Assembly: GCA_030066855.1 (NCBI GenBank)
Contig: JASJAU010000030.1
Coordinates: 1-36,537, forward strand
DNA length: 36,537 bases
Source of the DNA: Paracoccaceae bacterium
Lineage (GTDB): Bacteria; Pseudomonadota; Alphaproteobacteria; Rhodobacterales; Rhodobacteraceae
Reading direction: 5' to 3'
Part shown: in pieces, positions 12,451 to 21,701 of the stretch
Layout: every line of letters begins with the position of its first letter
Position numbering within the stretch: position 1 is the stretch's first letter
Position numbers and translations under genes: made by a program
The notes under the pieces: model-generated
Database searches by the model: none
What the model was told of the DNA's origin: nothing
The model's input: the letters and a program-made list of their open reading frames with translations, nothing else

Positions 12451-14268
12451 TCAGGCTGCCCGAGCAGCGCGTTTTCTTTCGTGCGGGTCCAAATGCCGCT
12501 TCCGAAGACGGATTGAATTCGGCGTGACCTCCACCAGCTCGTCATCGTCAACGTAGGCAATGGCCTCTTCCAGGGAAAACCGCGTGGCCGGGGTCAGGAC
12601 GACCGCGTCGTCCTTGCCGGAGGCGCGGATGTTGGTGAGTTTTTTGCCCTTCAGCGGATTGACTTCGAGATCGTTGTCACGGCTGTGCTCGCCGATGATC
12701 ATGCCCTGATAGACCTGCTCCTGCGCCCCGATGAAGAGCCGACCGCGCTCCTCTAGATTGAACAGCGCGTAGGCGACCGAGGTCCCGTCCTCCATCGAGA
12801 TCAACACGCCGGCGCGGCGGCCAGGGATGTCGCCCTTATGGGGCGCCCATCCATGGAACACGCGGTTTAGCACGCCGGTGCCGCGCGTGTCGGTCAGGAA
12901 CTCGCCGTGATAGCCGATCAGTCCGCGCGACGGGACATGCGCGATGATCCGCGTCTTGCCGGCGCCGGACGGGCGCATGTCGACAAGCTCGCCTTTCCGC
13001 GCGCCCGTGAGCTTTTCAATGACCGGACCCGTGTAGTCGTCATCGACGTCAATCGTGACTTCCTCGACCGGTTCGTTGCGGACGCCGTCCAGCTCGCGAA
13101 ACAGCACCTGCGGGCGCGAGATGGACAACTCGAACCCCTCGCGCCGCATGTTCTCGATCAAGACGCCCATCTGCAATTCGCCGCGTCCGGCCACGTCGAA
13201 GGCCTCGCCGCCGGGCGTGTCGGTCACGCGGATCGCGACGTTGGACTCAGCCTCTTTCAAAAGGCGTTCGCGGATCACGCGGGACTGCACCTTCTTGCCA
13301 TCCCGGCCTGCCAGCGGGCTGTCGTTGATGCCGAAGGTGACGCTGATGGTGGGGGGATCGATGGGTTGCGCGGGCAGGGGCTCCTCAACTGCGAGCGCCG
13401 CGATGGTGTCCGCCACGGTCGCCTTTGACATGCCGGCCAGCGCGACAATGTCGCCCGCCTCGGCCTCGTCAATCGGTTGCCGGGAGAGACCGCGAAAGGC
13501 GAGGATCTTGGAGATGCGGAACTGCTCGATCCTCTGTCCTGCACGGGAGAGCGCCTGAACCGTGGCGCCCGGTTTCACACGGCCGCTTTCGATCCGGCCG
13601 GTCAGCAGGCGTCCGAGATAGGGATCGGCAGAGAGCGTTGTCGCAAGCATCCTGAAGTCCTCGTCGGCATGCGCCTGCTGTCGCGGCCTCGGAACATGGT
13701 GGACGATCAGGTCGAAGAGCGCGGAGAGGTCCTTTCGCGGCCCGTCGATGTCGGCGTCCGCCCAGCCGGACCGCCCGGAAGCGTAGAGGTGGGGAAAGTC
13801 CAGCTGATCTTCGCTCGCGTCGAGCGCGGCGAAGAGATCGAAAACCTCGTCCAACGCCCGGTCCGGGTCGGCGTCCGGCTTGTCAACCTTGTTCAGGACG
13901 ACAATGGGCCGGAGGCCGAGCGCGAGCGCTTTCGACGTCACGAACTTCGTTTGCGGCATTGGACCTTCGGCGGCATCGACCAAAAGGACGACGCCATCGA
14001 CCATCGAGAGGATGCGCTCGACCTCGCCACCGAAGTCGGCGTGGCCCGGCGTGTCAACGATGTTGATGCGCCCGCCCTTCCACTCGACGCAGGTGGCCTT
14101 GGCGAGGATCGTGATCCCGCGTTCGCGCTCCAAGTCATTGGAATCCATGGCGCGCTCGGCCACCGCCTCGCCTTTACGAAAGGCGCCGGACTGCTTGAGA
14201 AGCTCATCGACCAGCGTGGTTTTCCCATGATCGACGTGGGCGATGATGGCGATATTGCGAAGTTCCAT
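12451..14268 (-). CDS. typA: Ribosome-associated GTPase TypA/BipA
   Basis: A 605-residue translational GTPase related to EF-G that acts on the ribosome, in 50S assembly and stress or low-temperature growth in the bacteria studied. The GTPase motifs are intact: G1 [12 protein letters not shown] from residue 10, G2/switch I region RERGITI, G3 [14 protein letters not shown] and G4 [10 protein letters not shown]. These are followed by EF-Tu domain II-like and EF-G III/V-like parts and the TypA-specific C-terminal domain ([26 protein letters not shown]). Length and motif order match the family. It is transcribed away from the aminotransferase stop (gap 69 bases) and converges on the alaS unit. No odd features. 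Confidence 0.97.
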   Translation of the reverse strand: MELRNIAIIAHVDHGKTTLVDELLKQSGAFRKGEAVAERAMDSNDLERERGITILAKATCVEWKGGRINIVDTPGHADFGGEVERILSMVDGVVLLVDAAEGPMPQTKFVTSKALALGLRPIVVLNKVDKPDADPDRALDEVFDLFAALDASEDQLDFPHLYASGRSGWADADIDGPRKDLSALFDLIVHHVPRPRQQAHADEDFRMLATTLSADPYLGRLLTGRIESGRVKPGATVQALSRAGQRIEQFRISKILAFRGLSRQPIDEAEAGDIVALAGMSKATVADTIAALAVEEPLPAQPIDPPTISVTFGINDSPLAGRDGKKVQSRVIRERLLKEAESNVAIRVTDTPGGEAFDVAGRGELQMGVLIENMRREGFELSISRPQVLFRELDGVRNEPVEEVTIDVDDDYTGPVIEKLTGARKGELVDMRPSGAGKTRIIAHVPSRGLIGYHGEFLTDTRGTGVLNRVFHGWAPHKGDIPGRRAGVLISMEDGTSVAYALFNLEERGRLFIGAQEQVYQGMIIGEHSRDNDLEVNPLKGKKLTNIRASGKDDAVVLTPATRFSLEEAIAYVDDDELVEVTPNSIRLRKRHLDPHERKRAARAA

Positions 14269-14337
14269 GGCGCTTTCCTCTGCTCGCGCCCCCCTTAGGC
14301 GGGCAAGGTCGGAAAGGCCAGCGGCAATCTGGTCGTG

Positions 14338-15522
14338 TCAGGCGGCGGCGTCTGTCAGCTCGCTGACCAAGTCGGCGAGATAGCCGACTGCCCGCATCAA
14401 CCGCTCATCGTCGACGGTGAGCGCGACGCGCAGGTGGCCTGCGGCGGCGGTGCCGAAGCTTTCGCCAGGCATGACCGCGACGGCATGGCGATCGATCAGC
14501 TGATGCGCGAAGGCTTCGCCTGTGAGGCCCGTAGAACGGACATCGACCATCAGATACATCGACGCCTTAGAGGGCACGATGGGCACGCCGCGCTCTTTGA
14601 AGAAAGCTGCGACAAGCGCATGGCGCCGCCGGAACGGTTCGGCGATCCGATCTTCGAAGGCGCCGCCGCGGCTCAACGCGAAGACACCCGCGTCCTGGAT
14701 GAAACCCGGTACGCCGTATGTCGTGTGCGTCGAGAGGTTGGCGAGGTGCTCGATCGCCGACTCGGGTCCGACGATCCACCCCAGACGGCTGCCGGTCATC
14801 GCGTGGCTCTTTGAGAGGGAGCCTACCACGAGCGTCCTTTCCGCCATGCCCGGAAGCTGACGCGGGGAAAGATGGGAACCCTCCCAAATCTGGGTGTCGT
14901 AAACCTCGTCGGAAATGATCCAGACGTTCCGCTCCCGAGCGAAATCCGCGATCTCGCGCATCGTTTCGCCCGAATAGACGATCCCCGTCGGATTGTTCGG
15001 CGAGTTGATCAGAAGCGACCTCGCGCCGGTCCGCGCTTGCGCGGCGGCAACGTCCGCGATGTCCACCTGAAACCCGCGTTCGGCCCGCGCCCTCACCGCG
15101 ACCGCATTCGCGCCGGTCCCCCGTATCGTCCCGGGATAGGTGGCGTAGTAGGGGTCGATGAAAAGCGCCGCGTCGCCCGGATCGCATGCTGCTGTGTGGG
15201 CGGCGAAAAGCGCGGACTGCCCGCCCGGCGTGACCACGACGTTGCGCCATGTGGTCGGGATACCCGTCCGATCCGCAACCCTGGCAGCGATCGCCTTGCG
15301 CAGTTCTTCGGTGCCGGGGAGCGTGGCGTATCCGGTATGACCGCCCTTGGCCGCCGCATGCATCGCGTCGAGGATCGCGGCATCCGTGCCGATGTCATGC
15401 TCGCCTATGGTCAGCTCGACCACATCCACGCCATCGGCTTTTAGCCGCCGGGCCTTGCGATAGAGGTCCCAACCGTCCGAGCCATCGCCGGTGAGAGTCT
15501 TGATGCGTTTCGAGAGGTCCAT
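14338..15522 (-). CDS. PLP-dependent aminotransferase, class I/II (AspAT-like)
   Basis: A 394-residue fold-type I aminotransferase. Cofactor-binding residues are visible: Asn177 in SPNNPTG, Asp205 and Tyr208 in ISDEVYDTQ, Schiff-base Lys238 in VGSLSKSHAMTGSRLGW, and a following Arg246. The C-terminal part carries the substrate carboxylate-binding Arg region (GHLRVALTVDD). The amino donor and acceptor cannot be read from sequence; the family includes aspartate, alanine and aromatic aminotransferases. The start at ATG 15522 (MDLSKRIKTL) is preferred to the in-frame GTG 15537, though neither has a strong Shine-Dalgarno. It diverges from the cysS leader across a gap of about 140 bases. Confidence 0.88.
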   Translation of the reverse strand: MDLSKRIKTLTGDGSDGWDLYRKARRLKADGVDVVELTIGEHDIGTDAAILDAMHAAAKGGHTGYATLPGTEELRKAIAARVADRTGIPTTWRNVVVTPGGQSALFAAHTAACDPGDAALFIDPYYATYPGTIRGTGANAVAVRARAERGFQVDIADVAAAQARTGARSLLINSPNNPTGIVYSGETMREIADFARERNVWIISDEVYDTQIWEGSHLSPRQLPGMAERTLVVGSLSKSHAMTGSRLGWIVGPESAIEHLANLSTHTTYGVPGFIQDAGVFALSRGGAFEDRIAEPFRRRHALVAAFFKERGVPIVPSKASMYLMVDVRSTGLTGEAFAHQLIDRHAVAVMPGESFGTAAAGHLRVALTVDDERLMRAVGYLADLVSELTDAAA

Positions 15523-15625
15523 GGCCGGAAAGGGCACAGCGCGGGCAGGGAAGTCAAATCAATGTTTTTCAGCCAAGGTATCAGCTGCGCGAAAGCAACG
15601 TCGCGGGAAGCAGGAGAATAAGCCT

Positions 15626-15654
15626 TTGCAATCGGAGCGCCTCGCCGTTAGATT
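15626..15654 (+). promoter_or_regulatory. Predicted promoter of the cysS-cimA leader
   Basis: TTGCAA (15626-15631) and TAGATT (15649-15654) are spaced by exactly 17 bases, four of six matches each to the sigma-70 consensus. The predicted start falls at about 15660-15662, at or immediately beside the ATG of the Cys/Ile leader peptide. No Shine-Dalgarno precedes that ATG, which fits a leaderless message. Confidence 0.45.
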
Positions 15655-15661
15655 CCGCCTC

Positions 15662-15703
15662 ATGAACCGGATTATTTGCATCTGCTGCATTATCCCCTGC
15701 TGA
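15662..15703 (+). CDS. Cys/Ile-rich leader peptide of the cysS-cimA operon
   Basis: A 13-codon frame encodes MNRIICICCIIPC and stops at TGA 15701-15703, 87 bases before cysS. Nine of the 12 residues after Met are Cys (four, all TGC) or Ile (five, ATT/ATC). The two downstream genes are cysteinyl-tRNA synthetase and citramalate synthase, an isoleucine-pathway enzyme, so the codon content matches both. The frame has no Shine-Dalgarno and probably begins at the transcript's 5' end. It is followed by alternative GC-rich stems at 15711-15767. By analogy with trp, ilv and his leaders, and with the Cys-rich leaderless upstream ORFs known in mycobacteria, I infer a sensing peptide. Translation and function are not shown by sequence alone. 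Confidence 0.7.
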   Translation: MNRIICICCIIPC

Positions 15704-15710
15704 CAATCGT

Positions 15711-15767
15711 CGCGCGGGCCGGTCCCTTTCAACTCTCTGATGACCTTGCTAAAGCCCGCGCGGGACC
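15711..15767 (+). promoter_or_regulatory. Mutually exclusive RNA stems in the cysS leader
   Basis: Stem A pairs CGCGCGGGC (15711-15719) with GCCCGCGCG (15754-15762), nine perfect GC pairs. Stem B pairs GGTCCC (15721-15726) with GGGACC (15762-15767), six perfect pairs. The two cross and share base 15762, so they cannot form together as simple hairpins. Stem A begins 7 bases after the leader stop codon, within the footprint of a terminating ribosome. No T-run follows either stem, so this is not an ordinary intrinsic terminator. The cysS Shine-Dalgarno GAAGGA (15778-15783) lies just downstream and can pair weakly with GTCCCTTTC at 15722-15730. Confidence 0.55.
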
Positions 15768-15790
15768 TCTGACGCCCGAAGGACATCTGC

Positions 15791-17161
15791 ATGACTGAAA
15801 TCACGCTCTACAACACGGCCACCCGCCGCAAAGAGCTGTTTCAACCGCTCGATTCCGAGAACGTGCGCATGTATGTCTGCGGACCGACAGTCTATGACCG
15901 GGCGCATCTTGGGAACGCGCGTCCCGTTGTCGTTTTCGACATACTTTTCAGGCTGTTGCGCGTCGTTTATGGCGCCGAACATGTGACCTACGTCCGCAAC
16001 ATCACGGACGTGGAAGACAAGATCAATGCACGGGCGCTGGAGACTGGCCGCTCCATCAGCGACATCACCGAGGAAACGACGGGTTGGTACCTCGATGACA
16101 TGGGCGAGCTCGGAGCGCTTGATCCCACACATATGCCTAGGGCGACGAGCTGGATCGGCGCCATGGTGGCGATGATCGAGGGATTGATCTCGCGAGGGCA
16201 CGCCTATGAAGCCGAGGGGCATGTGCTGTTTCGGGTACGCTCCTATGAGGAGTATGGCGCCCTCTCCGGGCGATCGGTGGATGACATGATCGCTGGCGCG
16301 CGGGTCGAGGTCGCGCCTTACAAAGAAGACCCCATGGATTTCGTGCTCTGGAAGCCGTCCGATGCCGATACGCCCGGCTGGGACAGCCCCTGGGGGCGCG
16401 GCCGACCCGGCTGGCACATCGAGTGCTCGGCGATGGCGCATGAATTGTTGGGAGAAACTTTCGACATCCACGGCGGCGGCAACGACCTCCAGTTCCCGCA
16501 CCATGAGAACGAGATCGCGCAATCCAGGTGCATGGGCCACGCCTTCGCGCGGGTCTGGATGCACAACGAGATGCTGCAGGTCGAGGGCAAGAAGATGTCC
16601 AAGTCCCTGGGCAATTTCTTCACTGTTCGCGACCTGCTGGATCAGGGGATCCCGGGCGAGGTGATCCGCTTCGTCTTCCTGTCCTCACATTACCGCAAGC
16701 CGATGGATTGGACTGCGGAGAAGGCGCGGGACGCGGAGGCTACGTTGCGGAAATGGTACAAAAACGCTTCGGAAGCCTCTGAAAAGGCGGACGTTCCTGG
16801 CAAATTGATTGAGGTTTTGGCGGATGATCTGAACACCCATGAGGGGCTGACGGAAATGCACCGGTTGGCGTCCAAAGGGCAAGCGGCTGAGCTCGCCGCA
16901 GCCTTGGATCTGATGGGACTTTGGCGCGGTGGCATGCCCGGCTGGGCGCGAGAGGCCGGCCCTTCAGAGGACGTCGCGAACCTGATCAATTCCCTCCTTG
17001 AAGAACGGAAGCTGGCGCGGATCGCCAAGGACTTTGCTCGCGCAGACGCCTTGCGCGACGGCTTCGCCGACGCCGGCGTGATCGTGAAAGACACGCCAGA
17101 TGGCGCCGAGTGGGAGCTTTCCCCCGCATTCGATCCAGAAAGACTGGAGGCGCTGAAATGA
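15791..17161 (+). CDS. cysS: Cysteinyl-tRNA synthetase
   Basis: A 456-residue class I synthetase that charges tRNA-Cys. The N-terminal catalytic domain has the zinc-binding Cys in [18 protein letters not shown] (HLGN is the HIGH motif). Further zinc-ligand motifs are WHIECSAMA and [17 protein letters not shown]. The KMSKS loop is at residues 268-272 in [11 protein letters not shown]. The DALR anticodon region follows, ending in the short ([22 protein letters not shown]) segment. The start at ATG 15791 has GAAGGA 7 bases upstream. The stop codon overlaps the cimA ATG (ATGA), so the two are translationally coupled. Expression is probably governed by the Cys/Ile leader upstream. Confidence 0.98.
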   Translation: MTEITLYNTATRRKELFQPLDSENVRMYVCGPTVYDRAHLGNARPVVVFDILFRLLRVVYGAEHVTYVRNITDVEDKINARALETGRSISDITEETTGWYLDDMGELGALDPTHMPRATSWIGAMVAMIEGLISRGHAYEAEGHVLFRVRSYEEYGALSGRSVDDMIAGARVEVAPYKEDPMDFVLWKPSDADTPGWDSPWGRGRPGWHIECSAMAHELLGETFDIHGGGNDLQFPHHENEIAQSRCMGHAFARVWMHNEMLQVEGKKMSKSLGNFFTVRDLLDQGIPGEVIRFVFLSSHYRKPMDWTAEKARDAEATLRKWYKNASEASEKADVPGKLIEVLADDLNTHEGLTEMHRLASKGQAAELAAALDLMGLWRGGMPGWAREAGPSEDVANLINSLLEERKLARIAKDFARADALRDGFADAGVIVKDTPDGAEWELSPAFDPERLEALK

Positions 17162-18792
17162 CGCGCGAGAAACTTTCCCTCTTCGACACGACCCTCAGGG
17201 ACGGCCAGCAGACGCAGGGCGTTCAGTTCTCCAGCGACGAGAAGCAGGTGATCGCCGAGGCGCTTGATACACTCGGGCTGGACTATATTGAGGGCGGATG
17301 GCCTGGCGCCAATCCCACGGATTCCGCCTTCTTTGAAGCGCGGCCGCAAACCCGCGCGACCTTCACCGCTTTCGGGATGACCAAGAGGTCAGGCAGATCC
17401 GCCGACAACGACGACGTGTTGGCCGCCGTTCTGAACGCGAACACGCCGGCGGTTTGTCTGGTCGGCAAGACCCACGATTTCCACGTCGAAACCGCCTTAG
17501 GCGTGACGCTCGACGAGAACCTCGCGAACATCCGCGAGAGCATCGCCCATCTTGTCGCGAAGGGCCGCGAGGCGCTGTTCGACGCCGAGCACTTCTTTGA
17601 CGGGTACAAAGCTAATCCGGACTACGCGCTGTCCTGCGCGAGAGCCGCGATGGAGGCGGGTGCCCGTTGGGTGGTGCTTTGCGACACGAACGGCGGCACG
17701 CTGCCCTCAGAGATCGGAGAGGTCACCGGTAAAGTCATCGCCTCCGGCATCCCGGGGGAGCGCTTGGGCATCCATACCCACGACGACACCGGCAACGCGG
17801 TTGCCGGCAGCCTCGCGGCGGTGGATGCGGGCGCGCGGCAGGTTCAGGGCACGCTGAACGGGCTGGGCGAGCGGTGTGGAAACGCGAACCTGACGACGCT
17901 GATTCCGACGCTCCTCCTGAAGGAGCCCTATGCCAGCCGCTTTGAGACCGGGGTCACGCTCGACGCGCTCAGGGAGCTGACGCGAGCGAGCCGGATGCTG
18001 GACGACATTCTGAACCGCGTGCCGCTGCGCTCGGCGCCCTATGTCGGCGCCTCGGCCTTCGCGCATAAGGCCGGGCTGCATGCTTCGGCCATCGTCAAGA
18101 ACCCCGCTACCTATGAGCACGTGTCGCCTGACACAGTGGGCAACTCTCGTATCGTGCCGATGTCGAACCAGGCCGGGCAGTCCAACCTTATCCGGCGGCT
18201 CTCCGAGATGGGGATCGCGGTGGAGAAAGGCGACCCGCGTCTGGCCGAGATCCTCGACAGCGTGAAGCGGCGAGAGGCCGAGGGCTACAGCTACGACACT
18301 GCACAGGCCTCCTTCGATCTCCTCGCCCGGCGGGCGCTCGGCCAGCTGCCCGAGTATTTTGAGGTCAAGCGCTACAAGGTCACGGTGGAGCGGCGGAAGA
18401 ACAAATACAACAAGACCGTGTCCCTGTCCGAGGCCGTCGTCGTGGTGAAGATCGGCAATAAGAAGATGCTTTCGGTCAGCGAATCCATGGATAGGACCGG
18501 CTCGGACAGGGGACCGGTCAACGCGCTGGCCCGCGCCCTGGCCAAGGATCTCGGCCCCTACCAGGAGACAATCGACGACATGCGCCTCGTCGACTTCAAG
18601 GTGCGGATCACCCAGGGTGGAACAGAGGCCGTGACCCGCGTCGTCATCGACAGCGAGGATGGCGCAGGACATCGCTGGGCGACGGTCGGGGTGAGCGCGA
18701 ATATCGTGGACGCGTCCTTCGAGGCGCTCTTGGACGCGATCATCTGGAAGCTGGTCCGCGATAGGGTCGTCGTGGCCGAGGCCGCCGAATGA
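17158..18792 (+). CDS. cimA: (R)-citramalate synthase
   Basis: A 544-residue member of the DRE-TIM alpha-acyltransferases that condenses pyruvate and acetyl-CoA to citramalate, opening the threonine-independent route to 2-oxobutyrate and isoleucine. The N-terminal TIM barrel has the metal and substrate motif [29 protein letters not shown], the Cys-containing [13 protein letters not shown], and [21 protein letters not shown] with the metal-binding His pair. The LeuA-like regulatory domain lies C-terminal of about residue 400. The phrase [14 protein letters not shown] and the overall length separate this citramalate type from 2-isopropylmalate and homocitrate synthases. The start overlaps the cysS stop; a longer frame from 17110 lies inside cysS and is rejected. 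End-product inhibition by Ile is usual in the family but is not visible here. Confidence 0.92.
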   Translation: MTREKLSLFDTTLRDGQQTQGVQFSSDEKQVIAEALDTLGLDYIEGGWPGANPTDSAFFEARPQTRATFTAFGMTKRSGRSADNDDVLAAVLNANTPAVCLVGKTHDFHVETALGVTLDENLANIRESIAHLVAKGREALFDAEHFFDGYKANPDYALSCARAAMEAGARWVVLCDTNGGTLPSEIGEVTGKVIASGIPGERLGIHTHDDTGNAVAGSLAAVDAGARQVQGTLNGLGERCGNANLTTLIPTLLLKEPYASRFETGVTLDALRELTRASRMLDDILNRVPLRSAPYVGASAFAHKAGLHASAIVKNPATYEHVSPDTVGNSRIVPMSNQAGQSNLIRRLSEMGIAVEKGDPRLAEILDSVKRREAEGYSYDTAQASFDLLARRALGQLPEYFEVKRYKVTVERRKNKYNKTVSLSEAVVVVKIGNKKMLSVSESMDRTGSDRGPVNALARALAKDLGPYQETIDDMRLVDFKVRITQGGTEAVTRVVIDSEDGAGHRWATVGVSANIVDASFEALLDAIIWKLVRDRVVVAEAAE

Positions 18793-18814
18793 CGCCGGTG
18801 GCCGTCCGGGTGCG

Positions 18815-19570
18815 ATGAGCCTTCAGGCCTGCGCCGATATCGTCGCGAAGGGAGATTCCGACAGGTTCGCCGCCGCCATGGCGGCGCCGGTCGTGGCCAG
18901 GCGCATTCTCTTCCCGCTCTACGCCTTCAACATCGAAGTCGCCCGCGCGCCGTGGGTGACCGAAGAGCCGATGATCGCCGAGATGCGTCTGCAATGGTGG
19001 CGGGACGCGCTTGAGGAGATCGCGGAGAGCCGTCCGGTCCGCCGCCACGAGGTCGCTACGCCGCTCGCCGAGGCGATCACGCCCGAGGGCGCCCGACAGC
19101 TCGACGCCTTGGTGGCGGCGCGACGTAGGGACATCTCCTCCGAGCCATTCGAGGACCAGGCGGCATTCGAGGCGTATCTCGACGAAACGGGGGGGCGACT
19201 GATGTGGACGGCGGCTGCGACCTTGGGCGCGGTGTTTCGGTTGGAGGACAAGGTTTTCGCCTTCGGTCGTGCGACAGCGCTCGCTCGGTACCTGATTGCG
19301 GCGCCCGACCTTGAAGTGCGGGGCCGCGCGCCGCTGGTTGACGGGCGCCCCGAAGCCATTCGCGCCTTGGCCGAGCAGGCGCTCGAGCGCGTCGGTTCAG
19401 AGCGGGAACTCATCGGCAGACTGCCGCCAAAGGTCAGGCCCGCCGTGCTGGAAGGCTGGCAGACCCACGCGCTCCTGCGCCAGATTGCAAAGGAGCCTGG
19501 TCGCGTCGCCCAGGGGCGCGTCGGCCTGAGCGAGGTCCGAAAACGCTGGCGGCTACTCCGCTGGGCGTGA
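18815..19570 (+). CDS. Squalene/phytoene synthase family protein (NDUFAF6-like)
   Basis: A 251-residue all-helical protein of the trans-isoprenyl-diphosphate synthase fold. It looks like the short branch related to mitochondrial NDUFAF6, a complex I assembly factor, rather than a true squalene or phytoene synthase. The visible marks are RRILFPLYAFNIEVARAPWV, the aromatic EMRLQWWRDALEEI, and FEAYLDETGGRLMWTAAATLG. The two Asp-rich DxxxD catalytic motifs of phytoene synthases are not clearly present, so enzymatic activity is doubtful. It begins 22 bases after cimA and looks like the third gene of the cysS operon. The last 18 bases overlap the MFS gene tail-to-tail. Confidence 0.85.
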   Translation: MSLQACADIVAKGDSDRFAAAMAAPVVARRILFPLYAFNIEVARAPWVTEEPMIAEMRLQWWRDALEEIAESRPVRRHEVATPLAEAITPEGARQLDALVAARRRDISSEPFEDQAAFEAYLDETGGRLMWTAAATLGAVFRLEDKVFAFGRATALARYLIAAPDLEVRGRAPLVDGRPEAIRALAEQALERVGSERELIGRLPPKVRPAVLEGWQTHALLRQIAKEPGRVAQGRVGLSEVRKRWRLLRWA

Positions 19571-20773
19571 GGCCGCGCGGCCGTTCATGACGAGCCAGAT
19601 CAAGGCGCCGCCCGCGAGCACGAGGAACGGCGCCATGGCCAGGTTGACTGCGCGCCAGCCCTCGACCGCGTCGCCGCCCGCGCAGTTCATCAGGCCGCCC
19701 GAGGCGAGCGAGGCGAACGTCACGCATCCGAAGACGATCATGTCGTTCATGCCCTGAACCCGGCCGCGCTCCTCCGGCGCGTGGGCCGAGGCGAGGAGCG
19801 TGGTGGCGCCGATAAACCCGAAGTTCCAGCCGACGCCTAGCAGGATCAGTGCAATGAAAAAGTTCTCCAACTCAGTGCCGGCCAAGGCGACCGCGCCCGC
19901 GGCAGTCAGGATCAGAAGACCCGCGCCCATGACCCTCTCGACCCCGAAGCGCGCGATCAGGTGACCAGTGAAGAACGACGGCGCGAACATCGCGAGCACG
20001 TGACTGGAGACGACATCGGCCGCGTTGTTCGTGGTAAATCCGCAGCCGACAACGGCGAGCGGCGTTGAGGTCATGACGAGGTTCATGAGCGCGTAAGAGA
20101 CCATCGCGCAGATCACCGCCACGGCGATCCGGGGGTCGGACAGCAGCTCGCGCCGCGTCCGTCTTCGCGCGGCCGTTTCGTTGGCGGCGGCCGTTGGCTT
20201 GGGAGAGTCCAGCAAGAGGAAAAGCAGCGCGCCTAGGATGTTCAGGACGATCACCGCCAGGTAAGTGCCCACGAACGGAACGACCATGGATTGCGCCGTC
20301 ACTTTGACAAGCTGCGGGCCGATAATCGCACTCACAAGCCCGCCAGCCATCACGTAGCTGATGGCCTTTGGGCGGAAGGCGTCGGACGCGGTATCGACGG
20401 CTGCGAAGCGGTAAAACGCCTGCGCGGACATGTAGATGCCCGTCAGAAACGCACCGATCAGAAACAGCGTGAAGCTGGAGGTTATGAGCCCCCAGGCGCC
20501 GATGGCGCCACCGGCCGCGCCGCCTGCCGCGCCGACCATGAACCCGGCCTTGCGCCCGTAGCGCTGCATGAAGGCCGAGAGCGGCGTGGCCGTCAACATG
20601 GTGGAGAGGACGATCATCGAAATCGGGAGCGTGGCGAGGCAGACGTTTGGCGCCAGCGTCTGACCAGCCAGGCCCGCGACAACAAAGATCATGGGAAGCT
20701 GGGCGCCAATGATCGCTTGCGCCGCCACAAGGACGGCGACATTGCGCTTTGCGCGCCTGTCGTCAGCTGCCAT
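19553..20773 (-). CDS. MFS transporter
   Basis: A 406-residue inner-membrane protein with about 12 hydrophobic helices in two halves joined by a basic cytoplasmic loop (NETAARRRTRRELLSDPR). The motif QRYGRKAGFMVGAAGG in the first half matches the conserved MFS loop 2-3 signature. Helices such as TLFLIGAFLTGIYMSAQAFYRF and FFIALILLGVGWNFGFIGATTLL are typical. The substrate is unknown; drug or metabolite efflux is the usual guess. ATG 20773 is preferred because GAGGGG lies 8 bases upstream; ATG 20779 is in frame and closer to it. An extended frame from 20854 has no ribosome site. The gene converges with the squalene-synthase-like gene, overlapping by 18 bases. Confidence 0.88.
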   Translation of the reverse strand: MAADDRRAKRNVAVLVAAQAIIGAQLPMIFVVAGLAGQTLAPNVCLATLPISMIVLSTMLTATPLSAFMQRYGRKAGFMVGAAGGAAGGAIGAWGLITSSFTLFLIGAFLTGIYMSAQAFYRFAAVDTASDAFRPKAISYVMAGGLVSAIIGPQLVKVTAQSMVVPFVGTYLAVIVLNILGALLFLLLDSPKPTAAANETAARRRTRRELLSDPRIAVAVICAMVSYALMNLVMTSTPLAVVGCGFTTNNAADVVSSHVLAMFAPSFFTGHLIARFGVERVMGAGLLILTAAGAVALAGTELENFFIALILLGVGWNFGFIGATTLLASAHAPEERGRVQGMNDMIVFGCVTFASLASGGLMNCAGGDAVEGWRAVNLAMAPFLVLAGGALIWLVMNGRAASRPAE

Positions 20774-20966
20774 TTCCATGGCCCCTCGGTATCGCCTGAC
20801 AAAAGGCCCGGCAAGCGCTTCCAATGGCTTTGCATGCGGTTGTGGACGACGCACTGCCGTCGCCCTACTTTGGAGGCAAGGGAACCTGAGACACGAAAAA
20901 CCGCGGCGCCCACTAAATGCGTGACTGCAACAAAAAATGTCTCGTCCGTTGGAATGGGGGGGAGTC

Positions 20967-21701
20967 GTGAGGCTTCTCTTGCTAGCCGGGACGTTGGAGG
21001 CGCGTCACATCGCCATCGCGTTGTCGCGCGAGGCGTTTTTGTCTGTGACCGTCGCCTTGCCGGAGGCCGAGCGACGGCCGCAAGGGTACGGCTGGCCGGT
21101 CCGTATCGGAGGTTGGCGCGGCGTCGAGGAATTCCGCGACTGGCTGGTACACGAAGGCGTAGAAGGGATCGTCGACGCCTCCCACCCATTCGCGGGCGAG
21201 CAGGACCTGCCCTCCGCCGACGTCGCGCAGACCCTGGGGATTCCGCATGTGCGTTACCTGCGCCCGGCTTGGATGCCGACCACGTCGGACAATTGGATCT
21301 TTCTGAACGACGAAGTCGAAGCGGCCAGGCACATTCCCGAAGACGCGCGAGTCTTTCTCGCGACCGGGCGCCGCCAGTTGAGCAAGTTCGAGAACATGGG
21401 CGCACGGGAGCTCTTTTGCCGCATCCGAAGCCGGGAGGAGCGTCCGTTTCCGCTCAATGGCGGCCGCTATCTTCTTCAGCAGCCGCCGTTCTCGGTGGCT
21501 GAGGAGATCGGGCTTTTCTCCAATCTCGGCATTGACTGGGTCGTCGCGCGGAACTCCGGCGGGCAGGGAAGCTGGCCGAAGATCGAGGCGGCGCGCGAGC
21601 TCCAGCTCCCCGTCGCGATGATCCGACGGCCGCCTCAACCCGACACATTGAAGATCGCCACGGTCGCTGAGACGCTCGCATGGGTGCGGAGGCGGGTCTG
21701 A
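20967..21701 (+). CDS. cobK: Precorrin-6A reductase family protein (CobK/CbiJ)
   Basis: A 244-residue CobK/CbiJ-type reductase, which reduces the macrocycle of (cobalt-)precorrin-6A with NAD(P)H in cobalamin biosynthesis. Family marks are the N-terminal RLLLLAGTLEARHIAIAL, the central VEGIVDASHPFAG, IPHVRYLRPAW, VFLATGRRQL and the C-terminal VVARNSGGQGSWPKIEAARELQLPVAMIRRPP. The start is probably GTG 20967 after GGGGGGAG; an in-frame ATG at 20937 lacks a ribosome site and extends the usual N-terminus. No other cob genes are in the window, so this is a lone member. The downstream glycosylase overlaps it by 22 bases, suggesting a shared message by convenience of position rather than pathway. 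Confidence 0.85.
   Translation: MRLLLLAGTLEARHIAIALSREAFLSVTVALPEAERRPQGYGWPVRIGGWRGVEEFRDWLVHEGVEGIVDASHPFAGEQDLPSADVAQTLGIPHVRYLRPAWMPTTSDNWIFLNDEVEAARHIPEDARVFLATGRRQLSKFENMGARELFCRIRSREERPFPLNGGRYLLQQPPFSVAEEIGLFSNLGIDWVVARNSGGQGSWPKIEAARELQLPVAMIRRPPQPDTLKIATVAETLAWVRRRV

Noticed and set aside
15762-15790. Classical intrinsic attenuator terminator before cysS
   Set aside because: The GC stems are there but no T-run follows, so I did not call a terminator.
20860-20966. Cobalamin riboswitch-like words (GGGAA at 20880, later GCCCACT) before the cobK-like gene
   Set aside because: The conserved B12 box and the GGTG core are missing and the region is short. A covariance search with the cobalamin riboswitch model would settle it.
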